Shown: in pieces, positions 36,013-43,274 of the stretch | Position numbering within the stretch: the stretch's first letter is position 1 | Layout: every line of letters starts with the position of its first letter | Origin: Bifidobacterium sp. | Lineage (GTDB): Bacteria > Actinomycetota > Actinomycetes > Actinomycetales > Bifidobacteriaceae | Reading direction: 5' to 3' | Assembly (NCBI RefSeq): GCF_022647885.1 | Contig: NZ_JALCLM010000001.1 | Span: forward strand, 1,844,610-1,908,609 | DNA: 64,000 nt | Translations under genes and position numbers: made by a program | Notes under the pieces: generated by a model | Database searches by the model: none | Told to the model about the DNA's origin: nothing | The model's input: the letters and a program-made list of their open reading frames with translations, nothing else

Positions 36013-37186
36013 AGTCGTCGCCTTCCCTCGTGTCAGTATTTTCACTGTTGTTCTTCATTGGTTCGAAAGCACTAAGTAATTGTTTGGGAACTTCTTCATC
36101 ATCGTCGAGTTCCTTGAGATCAATAGCTCTTTGCGCTATGTCTGAGAATTGATCAACAACGTTTTCAAGTTTACTGCCTTGCTTGAGATTCGTATTAATC
36201 CGTAACAAGGTGTCACGGTCATCGAGCTTATTATCAGTGATAAAGTCTCTGAATTCAACTAAACATTCTTTGCTCGCACCCATTTGGCCCAACATGAGGT
36301 AGCCTTCGCCCTCAACTCGGACAGCGTTGGTAATTGCTACTAAATCTTGCAGTGAGTCCTCCGCTTTGACGGCAGAATCTTCTTTTGAAATCGAGTCTTT
36401 GATCATGCCCAATAATGGTTTTTCAGAATGCGACTCAATGTATTGTTTCTTCTCAGTGAAATTCCTCATGAGTATTCGTTTAGCATCTGTTGCCGAAGAA
36501 ATAGCCTGCAAAACATAGAACTCGCGTAGTCGACTATCGGCAATAGCTCGCGCCTGTATGAGCTTGTCCCAAGCACTTTCGGCCATTGCCAGCCGGTCAT
36601 TCTGAAGACCGGACTCCAATTGCTTGATCCCTTCGTTCACGCTATGAACCTCGGCCAGCACCAGCGAAAGCGCTGCCTGAGTTTCCAGATGTTGCATCGC
36701 TTGGGTCAGATCTGCTGGAACCTGAATTTGTTCCAGCCGCACCTGCTTAACGAACCCTTCTTTACCAAAAATTGTTGGCAGTATTTCTCCATTCTTATCC
36801 AGCACAAGACGAAGCGTTCCTTCATCAATCAGTTTTTTGTAATAATCTGATATCTTCGCTACCCAATGTGTTTCGTTCTCACCAGTAGCCATTTTCATAA
36901 TGAGATCCGCAAGTGACGGGAGAGTCGTTCGTATATATTCCCAATTGCCGAAAAACTGCATAAATGTCTTGTTATCACTAGGTGCAGCATTTACAAGCTC
37001 AGACTCGACTATATTTTGCCGGGGGTTCCATCGTTGTATTTCATATTTGATCACAGGGAGGTGCTGGTATGTATCCTGCTCACTGATCGGTTTGCTCACG
37101 TCAGAACTTATAAATCCGCAATGTGTGCATGTCCGAGCTTTGCTGGAAATGCTTGTACCACATTCAGGGCACATAATCATGCTCAT
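35975..37186 (-). CDS. zinc-ribbon protein of unknown function
   Basis: A protein of about 403 residues. The N-terminus is a zinc ribbon (MCPECGTSISS, then CTHCGFISS; Cys6, 9, 20 and 23), followed by a predicted helical body with Gln/Leu/Glu-rich segments (LTQAMQHLETQAALSLVLAE, IKQLESGLQNDRLAMAESAW) that could form coiled coils, and an acidic C-terminal tail. No enzyme motif is visible. Several starts are possible within nine codons (GTG 37,195; ATG 37,186, 37,180, 37,174). It follows the membrane-protein gene with little or no gap and overlaps the small zinc-finger gene, so the three genes form one transcription unit. Confidence 0.65.
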   Translation of the reverse strand: MSMIMCPECGTSISSKARTCTHCGFISSDVSKPISEQDTYQHLPVIKYEIQRWNPRQNIVESELVNAAPSDNKTFMQFFGNWEYIRTTLPSLADLIMKMATGENETHWVAKISDYYKKLIDEGTLRLVLDKNGEILPTIFGKEGFVKQVRLEQIQVPADLTQAMQHLETQAALSLVLAEVHSVNEGIKQLESGLQNDRLAMAESAWDKLIQARAIADSRLREFYVLQAISSATDAKRILMRNFTEKKQYIESHSEKPLLGMIKDSISKEDSAVKAEDSLQDLVAITNAVRVEGEGYLMLGQMGASKECLVEFRDFITDNKLDDRDTLLRINTNLKQGSKLENVVDQFSDIAQRAIDLKELDDDEEVPKQLLSAFEPMKNNSENTDTREGDDYEPTETSGTEPK

Positions 37187-37195
37187 TACAATCAC

Positions 37196-37633
37196 TCATT
37201 CCGAATACTGTTGGTGGATTGAGAGCTTTGGTTTTGGCTTCCACTCTGTGAAAACATACAACACCCAAGATTGAACGGCGAGAAGAATTCCCACGGTAAC
37301 AAGATCGGATCCAAACCGTTGAAGGTAGCCGAAAGTTGTTGACTTTTCTTGATAGTTTTTACTCACTTCATCGTATGCGTTCGAATTCGAAGATGTATCT
37401 GAAGCCGTGTTATGCAGAGATTGAGTATATTCGTCATATGCTTTCAATGACCCACTGGCCGAGACGATTGACAGTACAATTCCCAAAACAAAGACAGAAA
37501 CGGCAATAATCAAAACCCAAAGCGAAATCTGTTCCTTAAGATTACTTTTCTTAGTCACATAGATAATTCTCGTAGGTACATTATTAGGCGGTTCTTGCAC
37601 AGGTGATACTTCGGCATTTTCATATCCTGACAT
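37196..37633 (-). CDS. two-helix membrane protein of unknown function
   Basis: A 145-residue protein with a cytoplasmic N-terminus of about 35 residues, transmembrane helices at about 37-58 and 109-128, and a polar Ser/Asn/Tyr-rich outside loop of 50 residues between them. The C-terminus WKPKPKLSIHQQYSE is basic. It is the first gene of the cassette that continues with the zinc-ribbon protein and the small zinc-finger membrane protein. I do not recognise the family. A membrane anchor plus soluble zinc-ribbon partner suggests a sensing or effector complex at the membrane, which is only inference. Confidence 0.62.
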   Translation of the reverse strand: MSGYENAEVSPVQEPPNNVPTRIIYVTKKSNLKEQISLWVLIIAVSVFVLGIVLSIVSASGSLKAYDEYTQSLHNTASDTSSNSNAYDEVSKNYQEKSTTFGYLQRFGSDLVTVGILLAVQSWVLYVFTEWKPKPKLSIHQQYSE

Positions 37634-37943
37634 TGAGCAACTTCCTATAAGTTTCGAGATTATTTGTCGCGCACAGATAAGAACAGAATACTCTCATTGT
37701 TCTTGAACCGAGAAACCATCAAAGTGAGATCGTTAAGGCAGCCGATGGAGTAATTACCATCCATCTTTCGCCTGACCCAAACGACCAATCACTCTGTGCT
37801 TCACACTTAACCATATCGCGCTCACCGCCCAAACCGCTTCTCGAAAATCTGCCACATCTCACGCAGGCTCTTGCCGCCGCTTTCGCGCTTCCAGAAATCC
37901 AGGGCGTGGGTGGAAGTCCCACCTACGGCGACCAAGGCGGCGA

Positions 37944-38674
37944 ATGGGCTGGAAGATTGTAGTGCCATCGTGCAGCCGCAGGTCGCTAACCGCGCGTTCT
38001 ACGCGGCCATCGGTATTTGCTTAGACGGGTGGCTGCGACGTGTTGGGCATTTGGGGGGTTCACCCGCCTCGGAGGGTGCCAACTACTGGTTGAGCGTGTT
38101 GACCGATTTGAAGAACTGGGGAGTGGCGGACGTGTCCTTCCTGATCTACGACGGGCCCAAAGACCTGCTCTACGTGGTGGAGACGGTGTGGCCGCTGCCG
38201 ATCATGCAGACATGCGTGATCCACCTGATGCGCAACACCTTCAAATACGCATCTAAGAAGGACTGGGACGCGTTGCGTCGCGATGCCAAAGCTCATCTAC
38301 AAGGCCGCCACCTTGGCAGCCGTAGAAACTGCGCACGACGACATGCTCGAACACTGATGAACCACGTATCCGGCAATCATAAGCTTGTGATTCAAAACGT
38401 GGAAACATTCCACTCCCTTCTTGGACTACGACGTGGAAATCCGTATGGTCATCTGCTCGACCAACGCGATTCGCGCGTCTGAACACCCGGTTCCGCCGTT
38501 CCATCCGGGCACGCGAGCATTTCCTTGGGCGCGCAGTCCGCATTGAAATGTCTCTACCTGGCCGTGCATTCACTCGATCCCATAAGCAAAGGCCAGATAC
38601 GATGGTTGACCAGATGGAAACCCGCATTGAACGGGTTCGCTTTCTCTCTTCGCCGACCGCTGGCCGGACAGTAA
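37944..38674 (+). mobile_element. IS256-family transposase relic
   Basis: A plus-strand remnant of a mutator-type (IS256 family) transposase. Readable parts include QVANRAFYAAIGICLDG, GANYWLSVLTDLKNWGVADV, LIYDGPKDL (catalytic Asp), TCVIHLMRNTFKYAS, and, after frame changes past 38,310, AREHFPRAQSALKCLYLA and WKPALNGFA at the C-terminus. The N-terminal third is missing and there are frameshifts, so it is dead. No terminal inverted repeats were found. It lies near the right end of the island. Confidence 0.75.
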
Positions 38675-38781
38675 GAAACAATAATGAAAAATAACAGTTA
38701 CAAACATAACGAGACGGACCTGACAGAAGATAGCAGCGTGAGGTCATCCAGAATCCACAACCTTAACACCTACATAACTAT

Positions 38782-39227
38782 GTGCCGGCTGCCAAGCATA
38801 CAAACGGATAATAGACAACAACCAATGAGAAAACATTATGTATGGTGTGAATATTGAAGTCTTTGGGAATGTGTGGATTGAAGAACGTGCCGTTCCAATC
38901 AGTAAGGTGTCCACAGATGAGCTATTCCGTGTGTCGGAGGCGTGCCGAGAACATCACAAAGCAGGCATGCAGGTCATCAATTTATAAAAGATTTCAGGCC
39001 AATTCATTGAGAACAATTCTTAGATTGCATACAGATAGCCAGATCTTGAGTCGAGTCTCCTATGGGATTCGGCACACTCTGATAGTGGCTTTCATATTCA
39101 TCCGATTACCACATCAATAGATCGGCTCTCTTCAATGAAGTGGTAAACGATGTGGTAAATAATTTGACATTACGGACAACAGCACTGTTTCCCAATGTTT
39201 TCCGTCAACCTTATGTTTTCTCCCTAG
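38782..39227 (+). repeat. island-internal repeat, copy B (full form)
   Basis: Partner of 21,043-21,266, with about 220 extra bases. A 49-codon frame (38,838-38,987) starting MYGVNIEVFGNVWIEERAV lies in it and looks like the front of a decayed gene; copy A keeps only its first few codons. Copy B ends where the right boundary repeat begins. Confidence 0.6.
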
Positions 39228-39282
39228 CTTCACCTGGGGGGGAAGTGTCGAACTCCATGTTCAGCACTTCCTCTGTTTGTTT
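39226..39282. repeat. right boundary repeat of the island (att-like)
   Basis: 57 nt matching 16,064-16,120 at 52 positions, same orientation. Read on the minus strand with the flank up to about 39,330 it encodes the end of a second serine-recombinase gene (REANILDGATVMKQTEEVLN then MEFDTSP), closely like the relic at ssrA. The rest of that second recombinase is not found. Confidence 0.55.
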
Positions 39283-39526
39283 CATCACGGTGGCTCCGTC
39301 GAGGATGTTTGCTTCCCTGTCGGACAGAACGTTTCTCCGTCATCGCCGTTCACAGCCTGACGCCAAGGCGACGTCCAGGACCATAGAGACGTCGTTCGAT
39401 GACTCACGCTGCAAGAAACAACGGTATGGGCAGATATCTCCCAATCCAGCAACTCCAAACCAATAGTTCCAAACCAATTGCTCAAACCGGCAGCCCAAAC
39501 AAGGTCGCGTAACCACACAAGCTTGC
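39283..39526. other. boundary stretch between island and UvrA-like gene
   Basis: No gene. The first 50 bases continue the second recombinase 3' relic; the remainder includes a short imperfect tandem of ccaatagttccaaaccaatt-type sequence near 39,455-39,490. Confidence 0.4.
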
Positions 39527-41785
39527 TCAGGACAGGATTTCGGCTGTAAAGTACTTGCGCAACGCCTGAGCCGTGAACGAATTACCGTGCATAAGCAGTT
39601 GTTCCGGAGGGCCTTCGAAGAGGATGTGCCCGCCGTTTGCCCCCGCACCTGGTCCGACATCGACAATCCAGTCGGCCTGCCCGATGAATCTGAGATTGTG
39701 TTCTATGACGACAATGGTGACCGACCTGTTGACAATCAAGGACTTGAGCAGGTCGATGATCTGCTGGATGTTTGATTCGTGCAGCCCGCTGGTGGGCTCG
39801 TCCAGGACCAGCAGCTTCGTGCTCTCGTTCATGAGGAACTTGGCCAGTTTCAGACGTTGCAGCTCACCACCCGAGAGGGTGTCCAGCGACTGCCCGATTG
39901 ACAGGTACGAGAGCCCGACCTCTTGCAGATGGCGCATGGCCGGCCCCAGTGATCTGGAATACAGTCGCTGAGCCTCTTGCGCCGTCAAGGCAAGAGCCTG
40001 CGCGATATTCAGCCCATGGTGACGATACCGTAATGCCTGTTTGGAATATCGCGTTCCGTTGCAGTCTTCGCACACCGCCGAAGTGTCGGCTAGATAAGCG
40101 AGGTCTAGCGTAATCACGCCCTTGCCCTTGCAAGTGGGGCATCTTCCTTCACCGTTGTATGAGAACAACGAGGGGTCTTGATTCGTGGCGCTTGCGAAAT
40201 CGGAACGCAAGGCGTCGAAAACGCCCAGATAGGTGAGGAGATTCGAGCGGTGGGTCGTGTGGATGGGTCGTTGATCCAGCAGTATTCCTTGCTGCTGTTT
40301 GAGCAAACCTTCCGACACCAAGGTGCTTTTCCCTGAACCGGCGACGCCGGTTATCACGCTTAGCGCGTTCCTCGGAATTCTGGCGGAGACGTTGTCGAGA
40401 TTATGTTTTGTGACGTTCTCGATTTCGAGGAATTCACCATCTACCGCCGAGCCTTGAGTCATCGTCCCGCGATTTCGCAGGGCCTGGCCGGTTCCGGTGT
40501 CGCTGGACAGCAGTGCAGAGTAAGTACCTTGGAACGTAACCGTCCCTCCGCGGCTCCCTCCTCCGGGCCCCATATCAATGACATGGTCGGCTATGTTGAT
40601 GAGTTCCGGGTCGTGATCGACCATGACGAGAGTATTTCCCTTATCTCGTAACCCTTGGAATATTTGCGCCACACTCAGGAGATCATGCGGGTGAAGACCC
40701 ACACTAGGTTCATCGAAGATATACAGCACATCACTCAAGGGACTGTTGAGATAGTTGGCCAGCTTGAGACGCTGCGCCTCGCCGCCGGAAAGTGTTGTCG
40801 TCACCCTATCCAGACTGAGATAGCCCAACCCCACCTTGACGAGATTATCTATCTTTGCGGTTATCTCCTTGACTATCACAGCCGATGAGCCGGCATCGAT
40901 TCCGTTCATCCACTCATGAAGCTGCCGAATACTCATCGAACTGCACTCCGCTATGCTCGTTCCTTTGATTTTCGCGGAAAGCGCCTGCTCATTCAACCTC
41001 GTTCCCTTGCACGACGGGCATATTCCGGTCTGCGTGATTCGCGTGATGTCATGCTCGTAGGTGCTTGAGTCCCGATTCATGATTGCCTCAATCCTCGGAA
41101 TGAGACCTTCGTAGCTTGCGCTTTTATGCCATTGCGCCGACGGGTGCGTCGGTTTCTGCCGCTTCCCGTACAGCAGGAGCTCCAAGGTCGCAGCAGGCCA
41201 ATCTTCGACAGGCAAATCATTGTCGAAGAAACCGGATTCCGTGTATCTCGTCAGTCTCCAACCCCCGGGTTGAAAGGTTGGGAAACGTATGGCCCCTTCC
41301 TTCAGGGTTTTAGACATGTCAAGAAGAGATTGCGGGATTATGGTTCTCGCAAAACCGAGTCCCTGACATGTCGTGCACATCCCCGACGGGGTATTGAAGG
41401 AATACGCCATCGAATATCCGATGAAGGGCTTGGCGATACGGGAGAACAGCAGACGCAGTGCGGTGTATAGGTCGCTATACGTTCCCACGGTGGAACGTGC
41501 GTTTCCGCTGAGCTGTTGCTGACCGACCACCAGGGAAAAGGGCACATTATCTATCCGTCCGACCGTCGGAGCAGGATATTTCGGCAACAGTTGCTGAACA
41601 TAGGCACTGTATGCCTTGTTCACGTTCCTTTGTGATTCTGCTGCAAGTGTGGAGAAAACAAGGGAAGATTTTCCCGATCCAGAAACACCAGTGACCGCAG
41701 TTATCTTATACTTTGGAATGCGCACGGTGACATTCTTGAGATTGTTCGTACTTGCATTCTCAATGATGATATCGCGACCGCTCAT
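39527..41785 (-). CDS. UvrA-like ABC ATPase (class II, drug-resistance type)
   Basis: A 752-residue paralogue of excinuclease subunit A with two ABC modules. Walker A motifs are GVSGSGKSS (residue 33 on) and GVAGSGKST in the second half, with signatures LSGGEAQRLKLANYL and LSGGELQRLKLAKFL. Zinc-site cysteines are seen in CTTCQGLGF, CPSCKGTRL, CPTCKGKG and CEDCNGTRY. It is about 200 residues shorter than canonical UvrA, as in UvrA2/DrrC-like proteins linked to resistance to DNA-binding drugs. It overlaps a MarR gene by four bases (ATGA) and is the second gene of that operon. It is host-side, just beyond the island boundary. Confidence 0.88.
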   Translation of the reverse strand: MSGRDIIIENASTNNLKNVTVRIPKYKITAVTGVSGSGKSSLVFSTLAAESQRNVNKAYSAYVQQLLPKYPAPTVGRIDNVPFSLVVGQQQLSGNARSTVGTYSDLYTALRLLFSRIAKPFIGYSMAYSFNTPSGMCTTCQGLGFARTIIPQSLLDMSKTLKEGAIRFPTFQPGGWRLTRYTESGFFDNDLPVEDWPAATLELLLYGKRQKPTHPSAQWHKSASYEGLIPRIEAIMNRDSSTYEHDITRITQTGICPSCKGTRLNEQALSAKIKGTSIAECSSMSIRQLHEWMNGIDAGSSAVIVKEITAKIDNLVKVGLGYLSLDRVTTTLSGGEAQRLKLANYLNSPLSDVLYIFDEPSVGLHPHDLLSVAQIFQGLRDKGNTLVMVDHDPELINIADHVIDMGPGGGSRGGTVTFQGTYSALLSSDTGTGQALRNRGTMTQGSAVDGEFLEIENVTKHNLDNVSARIPRNALSVITGVAGSGKSTLVSEGLLKQQQGILLDQRPIHTTHRSNLLTYLGVFDALRSDFASATNQDPSLFSYNGEGRCPTCKGKGVITLDLAYLADTSAVCEDCNGTRYSKQALRYRHHGLNIAQALALTAQEAQRLYSRSLGPAMRHLQEVGLSYLSIGQSLDTLSGGELQRLKLAKFLMNESTKLLVLDEPTSGLHESNIQQIIDLLKSLIVNRSVTIVVIEHNLRFIGQADWIVDVGPGAGANGGHILFEGPPEQLLMHGNSFTAQALRKYFTAEILS

Positions 41786-42225
41786 CTGGCTGACCTGCCA
41801 TTACGAAGCTCTTTCACCAGTTTCTGTGACAATTCTTCGAATTGTGACTGTTCTTTTGCTGACCATACGGATCTCGCAACATCTGCAAGTTCCTGATGTT
41901 GACGGTCGACGTTACGCATAAATGCTAAGCCCGAAAGAGACAAAGTTGTCTGCAGCTCTCGTCGGTCACCCGAGCCTGGTACTTGCTCAACATAACCGAG
42001 CGATTTCAGCTCACCAAGATTTTTCGACAGTTTTGAACGCGATATCCCCAAACGCTCGCTCAACACAGATGGTAGAACTGAGCCTTCCGTCAATGCGAAC
42101 ATGATGTCATATTGAAGCCAAGTAACACCTTGTGGGTTCACGCGATTTCTTTCTGCCACGAATTCGCATTGCAACAGCATGAGAGCCGTGTTGAAGGATG
42201 AAGAAGATAAGTCATTTGATTTCAT
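41782..42225 (-). CDS. MarR-family transcriptional regulator
   Basis: A 147-residue winged-helix regulator. The recognition helices are LPSVLSERLGISRSKLSKNL (about residues 51-70) and the wing carries GDRRELQTTLS with the usual Asp-Arg-Arg. It is translationally coupled to the UvrA-like gene. A perfect 15-bp inverted repeat covers its start codon, a likely autoregulatory operator. Probably senses a toxic compound and controls its partner. Confidence 0.87.
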   Translation of the reverse strand: MKSNDLSSSSFNTALMLLQCEFVAERNRVNPQGVTWLQYDIMFALTEGSVLPSVLSERLGISRSKLSKNLGELKSLGYVEQVPGSGDRRELQTTLSLSGLAFMRNVDRQHQELADVARSVWSAKEQSQFEELSQKLVKELRNGRSAR

Positions 42226-42257
42226 ATTGGAAACTATATCAGATATGAAATCAAATG
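42213..42257. promoter_or_regulatory. candidate MarR operator
   Basis: Perfect arms catttgatttcatat (42,213-42,227) and atatgaaatcaaatg (42,243-42,257) separated by 15 bp. The left arm includes the MarR start codon at 42,223-42,225. Arm centres are 30 bp apart, close to three helical turns. Confidence 0.6.
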
Positions 42258-42396
42258 AGCCACTACATTACTGTGCAACACGACAAATTCTCTCATCACA
42301 GAAAACATTGGAATCAGCGGTGCCACAGCAAACGGTCGTCACACAGATAGCGCTATGTGGGAACCACTAACGCCAGCAAGTTAGCGGTAAATGCAT

Positions 42397-42765
42397 TTAT
42401 TGTCTGCTGTCAAAATGACGCAAATGCAACTCAACGGGCACAATGGTGAGGATAGCAAGTACAACCTGCACCACCACAAGCACTGTCGACAACAACGACC
42501 GATCATCTAATGAGACGCGCATCGCGAGGAATGATACCGCCAGCGATACCACCACGGAAATTATGCCCACATACAGCCACACTTGAGCTGCATACATATT
42601 GCCTTCGCGCCAGTTATCCTCACTTGAACGCGATAGCGGTGTGCGGTAACCAAGCAATCCAAACCTGAAAGAAGAGTCCTTACCGACCCATCTCAACACA
42701 GGAACACCAACAAGCAAAACCACAGGAACAATCAACGACACGATAAGAAAGCTTAACCATGACAT
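42397..42765 (-). CDS. SdpI-family membrane protein
   Basis: A 122-residue membrane protein with helices at about 1-22, 57-80 and 88-110. The loop FGLLGYRTPLSRSSEDNWREGNMYA carries the SdpI-family signature GYRTPxSxxSEDNWxxxN, known from the immunity protein against the SDP killing peptide of Bacillus and from related conserved membrane proteins. The ATG at 42,765 is preferred because it starts directly at the first helix; the frame is open 16 codons further. It stands alone. A role in immunity is possible but unproven, as most family members are not linked to a toxin. Confidence 0.72.
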   Translation of the reverse strand: MSWLSFLIVSLIVPVVLLVGVPVLRWVGKDSSFRFGLLGYRTPLSRSSEDNWREGNMYAAQVWLYVGIISVVVSLAVSFLAMRVSLDDRSLLSTVLVVVQVVLAILTIVPVELHLRHFDSRQ

Positions 42766-42813
42766 AGCTGCATTATAGGTCTTCTCAACAAGCTCGATGA
42801 TCACACAGTACAC

Positions 42814-43274
42814 AACATGTGGTTAGTCATAAACACACGTAACCACACGTAGACCGAACCAGCAACATACTGCTGCAGCACTTACATAGATAGACTTCTC
42901 AGCCCTATAACAGACAACACTGCACTCTGACTCTCAATCAAGACACTATCCTTATACAACTTGTCACTCATCCCTACACACAGTGCTCCATACACTGTGT
43001 CCCACACACTGTGCTCCACTATGCTTTTCGGATTCAAACTCTCTTGAGTAACCCATGAAGCTTCGTCCGAAAGTCAACTATCACAGCGCAATATTCGATG
43101 CATGTGCGTTTGTGTAGGGATTCCAAAGTACAAACCCTCCGAAAACCCTTAAGAATGGCGGAATGACGGTACCTCAATTCCATACCACATCTTGAAAAAC
43201 GAAATAATCCCTACACAAACGGAGGCCACATGCCATATCGGGCAGTTCTCACAGAGATAGTGAGCGAACACGCT
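42814..43274. other. 460-bp intergenic region rich in inverted repeats
   Basis: No gene. It holds an 8-bp inverted repeat (tgtggtta, 42,818-42,825; taaccaca, 42,840-42,847), a cluster of cacagtg/cactgtg repeats at 42,974-43,015, and a widely spaced 16-bp inverted repeat (43,107-43,221). Confidence 0.6.
43107..43221. repeat. 115-bp unit bounded by perfect 16-bp inverted repeats
   Basis: cgtttgtgtagggatt (43,107-43,122) and its exact complement aatccctacacaaacg (43,206-43,221) enclose 83 bp. This could be a tiny non-autonomous transposable element or paired regulator sites. Confidence 0.6.

Noticed and set aside
37811-37925. Possible second transposase fragment on the minus strand just before the IS256 relic
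   Set aside because: A stretch reading SGGKSLREMWQIFEKRFG is suggestive but too short to assign and has no flanking repeats.
16052-39330. Prophage
   Set aside because: No capsid, portal, terminase, tail or lysis gene is visible. Content is defence, toxin-antitoxin and decayed genes, better described as a genomic island.
42974-43015. cacagtg/cactgtg cluster as a regulator site
   Set aside because: The repeats are short, imperfect and far from either gene start; they could be simple-sequence drift.
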